A DNA stretch of 64,000 bases from the NCBI RefSeq assembly GCF_019084045.1, contig NZ_JAHRED010000007.1:124001-188000 (forward strand). Direction: 5' to 3'. The notes under the pieces were generated by a model. It saw only the letters and a program-made list of their open reading frames with translations, made no database searches and was not told the DNA's origin. Made by a program: the position numbers and the translations under genes. This stretch comes from Paeniglutamicibacter quisquiliarum. GTDB taxonomy: Bacteria > Actinomycetota > Actinomycetes > Actinomycetales > Micrococcaceae. Shown in pieces: positions 8,288-16,500 of the stretch; position 1 is the first letter of the stretch, and the number at the start of each line of letters is the position of its first letter.

Positions 8288-9487
8288 ATGCTCTCCACCG
8301 CACTGCAGATGACCCTGATTGTCGCCACCGTCGTGGTCGGCGGCGCCCTGGTGGGATTCCTCGGGTTCAGGATCGCGCGCTCCACCCGCGACCTGGGAAC
8401 CGACGCCGAGAAGGCCACCTTCGAGACCCTGCACCGGGTCTCGGTCGCGGCCCCGCACCTGGCCCAGGGCCTCACCCCGGAGGGCGCCGCCACGGCCGGC
8501 AAGCACCTGCGCGCCCTGCTGGCCGCCCAGGGGCTGGTCATCACCGACACCTCCGCGGTGCTCGCGGTGGACGGCACGCTCCCGGACTCCGGGGAACAGG
8601 GCACCGCCGCGGCGCTGGAGCTCGCCGCCGCCGCGCTGTCGGCCACCCGCACCCAGGTGCGGCGCTCGGATGCCGGGGACATGGTCTGCGCCCCGATCAT
8701 GGTCGGGGACGTCCCGGTCGGCACCGTCTGCGCGTACATCCCGCGCGCCGGGGCCGGGTTCGTGCGCGCGGTGGCCGAGGTCGCGGCCTGGGTTGCCGCG
8801 CAGGTGGGCCTGGCCGAGCTCGACGCCTCCCGGGCCCTGCTCATGGAGGCGGAGGTCAGGGCGCTGCGCGCGCAGATCAGCCCGCACTTCATCTACAACT
8901 CGCTGAACGCGATCGCCTCGTTCATCAACACCGACCCGGCCCGGGCCCGGGAGCTGGTGGTGGAGTTCGCCGACTTCACCCGATACTCCTTCCGCCGGCA
9001 CGGGGACTTCACGACGCTGGCCGAGGAACTCACCGCCATCGACAGGTACCTGCTGCTGGAAAAGGCGCGCTTTGGCGAGCGCATCAAGGTCTCCCTGGCC
9101 ATTGCCCCGGAGGTGCTGGCCACCGCCATCCCGTTCCTGAGCCTGCAGCCGCTGGTGGAAAACGCGGTGCGCCACGGCCTGGAGTCCAAGCCCGGCGGCG
9201 GAAGGATCACCATCAGCGCCTCGGATTCGGGCGAGTACGCGCTGATCACCGTGGAGGACGACGGGGTGGGCATCGACCCGGTCTCCCTGGCGGCGGTGCT
9301 CGCCGGCACCACCGAATCCATCCACGTGGGCCTGCGCAACGTGGACGTTCGGCTGCGCCAGGTCTACGGGGACGCCCACGGGCTGGTCATCGACACCGCC
9401 CCGGGCGCCGGCACCCTGATCACCATGCGCATCCCCAAGTTCCGCCCCGGCGTGGAGCCCACCGCCCCGGGCCTGTCCGCGCACTAG
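8288..9487 (+). CDS. LytS-family sensor histidine kinase
   Basis: Membrane sensor kinase of 399 aa, starting at ATG 8288 (MLSTALQMTLIVATVV). One N-terminal transmembrane segment (about residues 5-25) is followed by a GAF-like region. A His-kinase domain of the LytS/YehU class then carries the phospho-acceptor in ISPHFIYNSLNAIASFI. An HATPase domain follows (PLVENAVRHGL, VEDDGVGI). LytS-type kinases with one TM helix and a GAF-like domain include pyruvate-responsive sensors in other bacteria. Divergence from the upstream symporter and linkage to a second symporter support a role in sensing a carboxylate. An upstream in-frame ATG at 8165 gives an Arg/Pro-rich tail and was rejected. Confidence 0.9.
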   Translation: MLSTALQMTLIVATVVVGGALVGFLGFRIARSTRDLGTDAEKATFETLHRVSVAAPHLAQGLTPEGAATAGKHLRALLAAQGLVITDTSAVLAVDGTLPDSGEQGTAAALELAAAALSATRTQVRRSDAGDMVCAPIMVGDVPVGTVCAYIPRAGAGFVRAVAEVAAWVAAQVGLAELDASRALLMEAEVRALRAQISPHFIYNSLNAIASFINTDPARARELVVEFADFTRYSFRRHGDFTTLAEELTAIDRYLLLEKARFGERIKVSLAIAPEVLATAIPFLSLQPLVENAVRHGLESKPGGGRITISASDSGEYALITVEDDGVGIDPVSLAAVLAGTTESIHVGLRNVDVRLRQVYGDAHGLVIDTAPGAGTLITMRIPKFRPGVEPTAPGLSAH

Positions 9488-9532
9488 CGCGCCGGGGCCG
9501 GTTCGGCGAGGCGTGCGGGTAAAATGACGTGC

Positions 9533-10249
9533 ATGATAAACGTGGTCGTCGCCGACGATGAACTGCCTGCCGTGGAGGAACTGGCATATTTGTTGTCGCT
9601 CGATTCACGGGTGGGCACCATCCACCGGGCCAACTCCGGGGCCGAGGCGCTCAAGGCCCTGGAGGAATTCGAGGTCGACGCCCTCTTCCTGGACATCCAC
9701 ATGCCCGCGCTGTCGGGGCTGGACATCGCCCGGGTCATCTCCCGCTTCACCCGTCCCCCGGCCGTGGTCTTCGTGACCGCCGACGAGGACCAGGCGCTGG
9801 AGGCCTTCGAGCTGGCGGCGGTGGACTACGTGCTCAAGCCCGTGCGCCCCGAACGCCTGGCCGAGTCGGTCCGCCGCATCTGCGAGCTGGCCGAGGAGGA
9901 CACCGCGAAGCCGGACATGGTCACGGTGGAAAAGGGCGGGATCACCAAGATGATCCGCCGCGACGAGATCCGCTACGTGCAGGCGCAGGGCGACTACGCC
10001 CGGCTGCACACCGCGGACGCCAGCTACCTGATCCGGGTCCCGCTCAACGACCTGGAACAACAGTGGGGACCGGCCGGCTACGTGCGCATCCACCGCTCCT
10101 ACCTGGTGGCCATGGACAAGATCGACACCGTCAAGCTCGCCACCGGCAAGGCCGTGGTGGTCATCGGCGGCACCGAACTGCCGGTCAGCCGCCGCGCCCT
10201 GCCCTACCTGCGCGAGAAGCTGGCGGCGAACCGAGTCCGGCCGCTGTGA
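9533..10249 (+). CDS. LytTR-family response regulator
   Basis: Response regulator of about 238 aa; ATGs at 9524 and 9533 are both possible, and MINVVVADDE fits the family. The receiver domain has the acidic pair ADDE, the phospho-acceptor D54 in LFLDIHMPALSG and the conserved VLKPV lysine. The C-terminal LytTR DNA-binding domain runs from about residue 130, with YVQAQGDYARLH and RIHRSYLVAMDKI. It follows the LytS-type kinase by 45 nt and its stop overlaps the next GTG start. It likely activates one or both neighbouring symporter operons. Confidence 0.92.
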   Translation: MINVVVADDELPAVEELAYLLSLDSRVGTIHRANSGAEALKALEEFEVDALFLDIHMPALSGLDIARVISRFTRPPAVVFVTADEDQALEAFELAAVDYVLKPVRPERLAESVRRICELAEEDTAKPDMVTVEKGGITKMIRRDEIRYVQAQGDYARLHTADASYLIRVPLNDLEQQWGPAGYVRIHRSYLVAMDKIDTVKLATGKAVVVIGGTELPVSRRALPYLREKLAANRVRPL

Positions 10250-10677
10250 GCGAGACCGGCGCAGCCGCCCCGGGCCCGCGCGGGGCCCCCGGGCCCCGCC
10301 AGGGCCCGGCACCCGATGGCACGCTGCCGGCGCCCAGCGGCGCCCGCGTGCGGGTCAGCGCCCCCGCCGGCACCATGTTGAACATCGTCCGCCGCTCCGC
10401 CCCGGATGCCGCAGACACCTTCTACGTCCACTCGCTCATCCGCTCGCAGCTGCGCCTGGCCGCATCGGTTGCCCTGGGCTTCCTGCTGCTGCTGGTGGGC
10501 CTGGCCGTCATGGTGTTCACCTGGCCGCAGATCAACGACATCCGCCTGGCCACGATCCCGCTGCCCTGGTGGATCCTGGGCGTGGGGGTGTACCCGCTGA
10601 TCATGCTCTGCGCGTTCCTCTTCAACCGGGCCGCTGCCCGCAACGAGGCAAAGTACCGGAGCATCGCCAAGAAATGA
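10246..10677 (+). CDS. DUF485-like small membrane protein preceding a symporter
   Basis: Protein of 143 aa starting at GTG 10246, overlapping the regulator stop (GTGA). The first 60 residues are Pro/Gly/Ala-rich and probably disordered. The C-terminal half has two transmembrane helices (about residues 70-95 and 108-125) around a short loop, resembling DUF485 proteins in size, topology and position. Its stop overlaps the start of the downstream symporter as ATGA. The role is inferred as transporter partner; sequence similarity to the first DUF485 protein at 7702-8046 is weak by eye. Confidence 0.75.
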   Translation: MSETGAAAPGPRGAPGPRQGPAPDGTLPAPSGARVRVSAPAGTMLNIVRRSAPDAADTFYVHSLIRSQLRLAASVALGFLLLLVGLAVMVFTWPQINDIRLATIPLPWWILGVGVYPLIMLCAFLFNRAAARNEAKYRSIAKK

Positions 10678-12158
10678 TCAATCCCGCGGTTGCCCTGCTT
10701 TCGGTGTTGCTGGTGTCCCTGGCGACGGTGCTCATCGCCGTCAACGGGCTGCGGCTCTCGCGCACCACCGGGGACTTCTATGTGGCCTCGCGCACCGTCA
10801 AGCCCTGGTGGAACGCCAGCGCCATCGGCGGGGAATACCTTTCCGCGGCATCGTTCCTGGGCATTGCCGGTCTGATCGTGGTCTCCGGGCAGGACGGGCT
10901 GTGGTTCCCCATCGGGTACACGGCCGGCTACCTGATGCTGCTGCTTTTCGTGGCGGCACCGTTGCGCCGCTCGCGTGCCTACACGATCCCGGACTTCGCG
11001 CAGATCCGGCTCGGATCCATGAAATTGCGCCGGCTCACCAGCTTCCTGGTGGTGGTCATCTGCTGGCTGTACATCGTCCCGCAGCTGCACGGGGCCGCAC
11101 TGACCCTGGGCATCAGCACCGGGCTGCCGGGCTGGCTCGGTTCGCTGCTGGTGATGGGGGTCGTGTGCCTCACGGTGCTGGCCGGCGGCATGCGCTCGAT
11201 CACCTTCGTCCAGGCCTTCCAGTACTGGCTCAAGCTCGCGGCACTGGCGATCCCCGCGGTCTTCTTGCTGCTGCACCTGGGGCTGGCCGGGGAATCGGCG
11301 ACCCTGGGCGGCGCGGTCTTTGACCGGGCGGCCGACCCGGCGGCGAACCAGGGCCTGTACTACAACATCTCCCTGCTGGTGGCCCTGCTCTTCGGCACGC
11401 TGGGCCTGCCGCATGTGCTGGTGCGTTTCTACACCAACCCGGACGGGCCCTCTGCGCGCAAGACCACCGCGATCGTGCTGGGCCTGCTGGCCCTGTTCTA
11501 CCTCTTCCCCACGGTGCTGGGAATCCTGGGCCGCGCCTACACGCCCGAGCTGGCCACCAGCGGCAACGCCGATGCCACGGTGTTGCTGCTGCCCGGGCGC
11601 ATCGTGGGCGGGACCGCCGGGGATGCGCTGACCGCGATCATCATCGGCGGGGCCTTCGCCGCGTTCCTTTCCACCTCCTCGGGGCTGGTGGTGTCCCTGG
11701 CCGGGACCATCTCGCAGGACCTTTTCCGCGGCACGGTGCGCGGATTCAGGATCTCCACGCTCATCGCCACCGCCGTCCCCCTGCTGCTGGCCATGGGCAC
11801 CTCCAGCCTGGCCCTGGCCGGGGCCATCGGCTCGGTCTTCGCCTTCACCGCCGCGACCATCTGCCCGCTGCTGCTGCTGGGCATCTGGTGGCGCGGGCTC
11901 ACCGTCGCCGGGGCCATTTCCGGCATGGTGACCGGCGCCGTGGCCTGCGCGACCTCGCTGATCCTGGCGGCAGCGCTGCCCAACGAGGCGCAGTCGTTCC
12001 ACGCGCTGCTCGCCCAGCCCGCCGGCTGGTGCGTGCCGCTGGCGTTCCTGGTCATGTTCTTCGTGTCCCTGGCCACCAGGCGCCGTGCCCCGGTGCGCAT
12101 CGACGAGGTCATGGCCCGGCTGCATGTGCCCGAGCCGCAGGCCGGCCCGCTGCCCTGA
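10674..12158 (+). CDS. Sodium:solute symporter (second ActP/MctC-like copy)
   Basis: SSS-family symporter of 494 aa starting at ATG 10674. Shared features with the first symporter are DFYVASRTVKPWWNASAIGG, GEYLSAASFLGIAGLIVVSG and GLPHVLVRFYTNPDGPSARK. It is translationally coupled to the small membrane protein, which is in turn coupled to the LytTR regulator. The four genes kinase, regulator, small protein and symporter therefore form one transcription unit. A monocarboxylate substrate is likely. Why the organism keeps two such systems back to back is not evident from the sequence. Confidence 0.9.
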   Translation: MINPAVALLSVLLVSLATVLIAVNGLRLSRTTGDFYVASRTVKPWWNASAIGGEYLSAASFLGIAGLIVVSGQDGLWFPIGYTAGYLMLLLFVAAPLRRSRAYTIPDFAQIRLGSMKLRRLTSFLVVVICWLYIVPQLHGAALTLGISTGLPGWLGSLLVMGVVCLTVLAGGMRSITFVQAFQYWLKLAALAIPAVFLLLHLGLAGESATLGGAVFDRAADPAANQGLYYNISLLVALLFGTLGLPHVLVRFYTNPDGPSARKTTAIVLGLLALFYLFPTVLGILGRAYTPELATSGNADATVLLLPGRIVGGTAGDALTAIIIGGAFAAFLSTSSGLVVSLAGTISQDLFRGTVRGFRISTLIATAVPLLLAMGTSSLALAGAIGSVFAFTAATICPLLLLGIWWRGLTVAGAISGMVTGAVACATSLILAAALPNEAQSFHALLAQPAGWCVPLAFLVMFFVSLATRRRAPVRIDEVMARLHVPEPQAGPLP

Positions 12159-12190
12159 GCCGCCGGCCGGGCAAGCCGGCGCCGGGGCAC

Positions 12191-12236
12191 AAAAAAATGC
12201 GGCTGGCCCGGTGTCCGACACCAAGCCAACCGCATT
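12191..12236 (-). terminator. Rho-independent terminator of the DivIVA-motif gene
   Basis: AATGCGG (12196-12202) pairs with CCGCATT (12230-12236), with inner TGGC/GCCA and GGTGT/ACACC pairing. On the minus strand the stem is followed by seven T residues (A run at 12191-12197). It lies between convergent genes. Confidence 0.8.
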
Positions 12237-12259
12237 GAATCCTTCGGCGACCGCCGAGG

Positions 12260-12844
12260 CTAGTCGATCGAGGCCATGAGCTCCACGACGCGGTCCAGGA
12301 ACGCATCGACCTGCGACTCCTCGTAGCCGTGTTCGCCCTCTGCCCGGCGGAACTCCGCGCGGCGCACCGCGTCCACGCTCATCGGGACATCCTTCTCGAA
12401 GTAGTCGATCAGCTGGGCGCAGAGCTTGTCCACATCCTGCACGTTGTAGCTCGAGGCACTGGTGCGCGAGGGCCGGCGGAAGCGTTCCCCCGGGGACCGG
12501 TGCAGGCGTCCGCGCAGGATCGCCGAGAGCCGGCCGACCTGCTGCAGCCAGGCGTCCTCGCCGTTGGACTGGATCAGGGCGTCGCGTTCCCGCTGGGCAA
12601 AGACGTCCTCGAGCCGGTCCAGGGCGCCGTCGACCTCGCGGGCGCTGTAGCCGCCGCGCTGGGCCGGGAAGACGGTGCGGCGCACCATGTGGCTGGTGAC
12701 AATCGAATCATCGTCGCCGTCGCCGTTGAAAGTGGCTCGGGCGCGGGCGAGGAACACATCCACCTGTTTGGTGTTGTAGCCGAATTCCTTTTCCCCCACG
12801 CGCTCAAAGGGGCTGGGGGCCGGCTGTGCCTTGTCCTGACTCAC
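12260..12844 (-). CDS. DivIVA-motif repeat protein
   Basis: Soluble 194-aa protein with four copies of a DivIVA-type motif (GY or SY, then VD and a hydrophobic stretch). They are FGYNTKQVDVFLARA at about 21-35, GGYSAREVDGALDRL at 64-78, SSYNVQDVDKLCAQL at 131-145 and HGYEESQVDAFLDRV at 172-186. DivIVA/Wag31 proteins normally have one such N-terminal motif followed by long coiled coil; here the coiled coil is missing. It follows the rpsB-tsf-pyrH-frr-cdsA block at a 139-nt distance. A role in cell pole or division organisation is possible but not shown. Confidence 0.75.
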   Translation of the reverse strand: MSQDKAQPAPSPFERVGEKEFGYNTKQVDVFLARARATFNGDGDDDSIVTSHMVRRTVFPAQRGGYSAREVDGALDRLEDVFAQRERDALIQSNGEDAWLQQVGRLSAILRGRLHRSPGERFRRPSRTSASSYNVQDVDKLCAQLIDYFEKDVPMSVDAVRRAEFRRAEGEHGYEESQVDAFLDRVVELMASID

Positions 12845-12983
12845 AATTCTTTCCTTGATCTCGGTATTGCGTACCGGAAAACCGGCACCTTGGTGCTGCG
12901 GGTGGTGCGATGGACCGGATCCGACCGCGGAGCGGTCGCACCTGCCTGCATATCCATCTTAGGGATGCATTGGCACCGGCGCC

Positions 12984-13916
12984 CTACAGCGCGCCGGGCA
13001 TCAGCAAAATGGTGAGGATGTACGTCGCCGGAATCGCGAAAACCACCGAATCGAGCCGGTCCATGACTCCGCCATGGCCGGGCAGGATGTTGCTCATGTC
13101 CTTGATGCCCAGCTCCCGCTTGACCATGGACTCGGCCAGGTCCCCGGCCGTCGCGGCAACAACCGTCGCCACCGCCAGCGGGATGCCGACCCACCAGGGA
13201 GCGTCCAACAGGAACACCGCCGCGGCAATGCCCACCACGGTGGCCCCGGCGACCGACCCGGCAAAGCCCTCCCAGGACTTCTTGGGGCTGATCTTCGGGG
13301 CCATCGGGCGTTTTCCGAACAGCACGCCCACCAGGTACCCGAACGTGTCGTTGGAGACCACCAGCAACAACATGGTTGTCACCAACAAGTGCCCGTCCGG
13401 AGCGTTCAGCAGCAGCACCGCGAAGCTCAGCAACAGCGGCACCCACGTCAGGACGAAGATGCTTGCAACGATCGAGGCCACGGACTTGGCCGGGCCCTCG
13501 ATGATGCGCCACAGGAAGACCAGCAGCGCGCTGGCGGTGAACGCCATGCCCAGGGCCTCGAGGCCGCCGTAGTACGCGGAGAACGGCAGGGCAACCCCGG
13601 CAACGGCCAGGGGAACCAACGGGGTGTCGACTCCCCCGCCGTTCAGCGCGCGGGAAACCTCCCAACTGCCAACGACGCCGAAGATGGCCACCGTGGCGAC
13701 GAACGCCAGCGGCAGCCAAAACAGCCCCGTCAACACCACGGCCAGCAGCACGAGGCCGACGACGATGGCCGCGGGCAGGTCGCGCCCTGCCCGCGATGGC
13801 TTGGTCCGCTTGGCCTTGCGGCCTCGCCGGGTCAATGGTTCAAGCCCGCCGGGTTCCGGCGTCGGCTCCGGAAGGGATCCTGCGGATCCTTCGCTCGGCT
13901 CGGTGGGATTGGACAT
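12984..13916 (-). CDS. cdsA: Phosphatidate cytidylyltransferase
   Basis: Makes CDP-diacylglycerol from phosphatidic acid and CTP, the entry point to phospholipid synthesis. The 310-aa protein has a charged N-terminal extension of about 45 residues, then some eight membrane segments and the C-terminal CDP-DAG synthase signature GDLAESMVKRELGIKDMSN followed by LPGHGGVMDRLDS. The start ATG at 13916 overlaps the frr stop by one base (TAATG). The location next to frr and pyrH is conserved in many bacteria. Confidence 0.95.
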   Translation of the reverse strand: MSNPTEPSEGSAGSLPEPTPEPGGLEPLTRRGRKAKRTKPSRAGRDLPAAIVVGLVLLAVVLTGLFWLPLAFVATVAIFGVVGSWEVSRALNGGGVDTPLVPLAVAGVALPFSAYYGGLEALGMAFTASALLVFLWRIIEGPAKSVASIVASIFVLTWVPLLLSFAVLLLNAPDGHLLVTTMLLLVVSNDTFGYLVGVLFGKRPMAPKISPKKSWEGFAGSVAGATVVGIAAAVFLLDAPWWVGIPLAVATVVAATAGDLAESMVKRELGIKDMSNILPGHGGVMDRLDSVVFAIPATYILTILLMPGAL

Positions 13917-14473
13917 TAGACTTCCAGCAGCTCGGCTTCCTTGCGCTTGAGCAGGTCGTCGATGCCGTCGGTGTGGGACTTGGTCAGTGCGTCGAGGTCC
14001 TTTTCGGCGCGTGCGCCTTCGTCCTCGCCGACTTCGCCGTCCTTGACCAGCTTGTCAATGGCGTCCTTGGCCTTGCGGCGCAGGTTGCGCAGCGCGACCT
14101 TGGCGTCCTCGCCCTTGACGCGCACGACCTTGACGTACTCCTTGCGGCGTTCCTCGGTCAGCACCGGCATGATCACGCGGATGGACTTGCCGTCGTTGGA
14201 CGGGTTGGCGCCGACCTCGGAATCGCCCAGGGCCTTTTCGATCTCGCGCAGTGCGCTGACGTCGTACGGGCTGATCATGATGGTGCGTGCGTCCGGGGTG
14301 GCGAAGGATGCCAGCTGCTGCAGCGGGGTCGGGGTGCCGTAGTAGTCCACCATGACCTTGGCGTACATTCCCGGGTGGGCGCGGCCCGTGCGAATCGCCG
14401 AGAAATCCTCCTTGGCGGATTCGATGGTGCGGTCCATCTTGTCGGCAACTTCGGCGAGTGTTTCCTCAATCAC
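13916..14473 (-). CDS. frr: Ribosome recycling factor
   Basis: Splits post-termination ribosomes together with EF-G. The 185-aa length is exactly typical. Conserved stretches include IRTGRAHPGMYAKVMVDYYG and KEYVKVVRVKGEDAKVALRN, with the C-terminal three-helix-bundle helix. It lies between pyrH (98 nt upstream) and cdsA (1-nt overlap). Confidence 0.97.
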   Translation of the reverse strand: MIEETLAEVADKMDRTIESAKEDFSAIRTGRAHPGMYAKVMVDYYGTPTPLQQLASFATPDARTIMISPYDVSALREIEKALGDSEVGANPSNDGKSIRVIMPVLTEERRKEYVKVVRVKGEDAKVALRNLRRKAKDAIDKLVKDGEVGEDEGARAEKDLDALTKSHTDGIDDLLKRKEAELLEV

Positions 14474-14570
14474 GGTCTACTCCTTTGAATCGGCTCCCAG
14501 TACATGGGCGGCCGGGTAATTTTGGGCTTGTGAACAATCCTATGCCACGCAAGCGCATGGCGAGGGGCAC

Positions 14571-15323
14571 CTAGATGGTGACGCGGGTGCCGATCTTTTC
14601 GCCAAGGATCGCGCGGGTGACGTTTCCGTCGCCTTCCATGCCGAAGACCATCATCTCCAGCTTGTTGTCCTTGCACATGGTCATAGCGGTCTGGTCCATG
14701 ACGCGGATGTCCTTGATGAGCGCCTCCTCGTAGGTGAGGTGCTCGAGCTTGGTGGCGGTGGGGTCCTTCTTCGGGTCCGCGGTGTAGACGCCGTCGACCC
14801 CGCTCTTGGCCATCAGCACCACGTCGGCGTCGACCTCGAGGGCACGCTGGGCCGCCACGGTGTCGGTGGAGAAGTACGGCAGGCCGGCACCGGCGCCGAA
14901 GATGACGACGCGGTCCTTTTCCATGTGGCGGATGGCGCGTCGCGGGATGTAGGTCTCGGCGACCTGGGCCATGGAGATCGCGGACTGGACGCGGGTGTCG
15001 ACGCCGGCCTGCTCCAGGAAGTCCTGCAGGGCCAGGCAGTTCATGACGGTGCCCAGCATGCCCATGTAGTCGGCTCGCGAGCGGTCCATGCCGGAGGCCG
15101 AGAGCTCGGCGCCGCGGAAGAAGTTTCCGCCGCCGACGACGATGGCGACCTCGACCTTGCCCACGGTCGCGGCGATCTGCTCGGCAATGCCGCGCACGGT
15201 GACCGGGTCCACGCCCAGCTTGCCGCCGCCGAAGACCTCTCCGGAAAGCTTCAGCAAGACCCTGCGGCGACGCGGGGCCTGGGTGTGTTCATGCGATTCG
15301 GGGGTTGCTTCCATGGGTGTCAT
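14571..15323 (-). CDS. pyrH: UMP kinase
   Basis: Phosphorylates UMP to UDP in pyrimidine nucleotide synthesis. The 250-aa protein belongs to the amino-acid-kinase fold and has [13 protein letters not shown] at the N-terminus, [14 protein letters not shown], and the C-terminal [19 protein letters not shown]. An N-terminal extension of about 18 residues precedes the core; a later start cannot be excluded. Located between tsf and frr. Confidence 0.96.
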   Translation of the reverse strand: MTPMEATPESHEHTQAPRRRRVLLKLSGEVFGGGKLGVDPVTVRGIAEQIAATVGKVEVAIVVGGGNFFRGAELSASGMDRSRADYMGMLGTVMNCLALQDFLEQAGVDTRVQSAISMAQVAETYIPRRAIRHMEKDRVVIFGAGAGLPYFSTDTVAAQRALEVDADVVLMAKSGVDGVYTADPKKDPTATKLEHLTYEEALIKDIRVMDQTAMTMCKDNKLEMMVFGMEGDGNVTRAILGEKIGTRVTI

Positions 15324-15415
15324 TCCTCCTGCGTGCGGGTCGGTGCGGGCCCACGTTGTAGCTGTTGGGGGTGTTGCCGGCCCCCGGGCCTCAATGGCCC
15401 GGGAGCTGGCAGGAA

Positions 15416-15450
15416 AAAGGGGCGGCCACCTTCAAGTGGCCACCCCCTTT
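15416..15450 (-). terminator. Terminator downstream of tsf
   Basis: AAAGGGG-C-GGCCAC (15416-15429) pairs with GTGGCC-A-CCCC(C)TTT (15436-15450), followed on the minus strand by a T run (A run at 15414-15418). It separates the rpsB-tsf unit from pyrH. A second GC-rich hairpin at 15383-15403 lies between it and pyrH. Confidence 0.75.
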
Positions 15451-15520
15451 ACCTTGGTGTGAAGCAAATGGTTGCCGGTGCCGGGGCGCCGAGAACCAAT
15501 TTACCTGCTGTTGAAGCTAA

Positions 15521-16360
15521 TTAGGCTCCGACGCGGAAACGTGCGAAGGCGGTGGCGTTGACGCCGGCTTCTTCCAGCACCTTGCCCACGGTCTTCTTGG
15601 CGTCCTTGGCGAATGCCTGGTCGACCAGCACCTGCTCCTTGAAGAAGCCGGTCAGGCGTCCTTCAACGATCTTGGTCATGGCGGCTTCCGGCTTGCCCTC
15701 GGCGACAGCGGTCTCCTGGGCGATGCGGCGCTCGGATTCGACGATCTCGGCGTCGATGTCGTCGCGGGAAAGCACGGTCGGTGCCATTGCAGCGGTGTGC
15801 ACTGCAACGTCGTGTGCAACGGTGGCAGCGGCTTCGCCGGCGCCGTCCACTGCGACGAGAACGCCAACCTGTGCCGGCAAGTCCTTGGAGGTCTTGTGCA
15901 GGTAGGCATCAACCGATGCGCCCTCAATGCGGGACAGGCGACGGACGATGACCTTTTCGCCCAGGACTGCGCCCTCTTCGGTGACGACGTCGGCAAGGGT
16001 CTTGCCGTCGACGTCGACTGCCAGCAGGGTCTCCAGGTCGGCTGCGGCCGAGGAAACGGCAACTTCCAGGACCCGGGCAGCCAGTGCGATGAACTTGTCG
16101 TTCTTGGCGACGAAGTCGGTCTCGCAGGAAAGCTCGATCATGACGCCGACGGTGCCGTCGACGACCTTGGCGGCAACGAGGCCTTCCGAGGTCGAGCGGC
16201 CTTCGCGCTTGGTGGCGCCCTTGAGGCCCTTGATGCGGATGAGCTCCATGGCCTTTTCGGCGTCGCCGTTGGCCTCGTCGAGGGCCTTCTTGACGTCCAT
16301 CATGCCAGCGCCGGTGCGCTCGCGCAGTGCCTTAATGTCAGCAGCGGTGTAGTTTGCCAC
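15521..16360 (-). CDS. tsf: Translation elongation factor Ts
   Basis: Guanine nucleotide exchange factor for EF-Tu. The 279-aa protein starts MANYTAADIKALRERTG when begun at GTG 16360, which matches the family start; an ATG four codons upstream (16372) is also in frame. The N-terminal UBA-like domain has TGAGMMDVKKAL and the core has CETDFVAKND, the canonical EF-Ts signature. It follows rpsB with an unusually structured 140-nt spacer. Confidence 0.96.
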   Translation of the reverse strand: MANYTAADIKALRERTGAGMMDVKKALDEANGDAEKAMELIRIKGLKGATKREGRSTSEGLVAAKVVDGTVGVMIELSCETDFVAKNDKFIALAARVLEVAVSSAAADLETLLAVDVDGKTLADVVTEEGAVLGEKVIVRRLSRIEGASVDAYLHKTSKDLPAQVGVLVAVDGAGEAAATVAHDVAVHTAAMAPTVLSRDDIDAEIVESERRIAQETAVAEGKPEAAMTKIVEGRLTGFFKEQVLVDQAFAKDAKKTVGKVLEEAGVNATAFARFRVGA

Positions 16361-16402
16361 GTGCAACCCCATTCATAAGTGGTTTTGAGCTTTTTCGCCG
16401 AA

Positions 16403-16488
16403 GGACGGGCCGATAGTGGCCCGTCCCGCGGTTTGTCCCGGGCTGCCGGCGCTCCCCCGCAAAGGGAGGAGCGCCGGCAGCCCGGGAC
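16403..16488 (-). promoter_or_regulatory. Two strong hairpins in the rpsB-tsf intergenic mRNA
   Basis: A perfect 21-bp stem pairs 16435-16455 with 16468-16488 around a 12-nt loop. A second stem of 9 bp pairs GGACGGGCC (16403-16411) with GGCCCGTCC (16418-16426). Both lie between the rpsB stop and the tsf start. They could be a partial terminator, an attenuator or an mRNA stability element setting the S2:EF-Ts ratio. A T-rich stretch (complement of GCTTTTTCG is A-rich) is absent on the tsf side, so full termination is not indicated. Confidence 0.6.
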
Positions 16489-16500
16489 CTTGGTTTGTGA

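Noticed and set aside
10422-12224. Long minus-strand reading frame (600 codons) opposite the second symporter
   Set aside because: It is antisense to a clear SSS gene and its product is a Gly/Gln/Arg/His-rich low-complexity chain without domain features, as expected from the complement of a high-GC gene.
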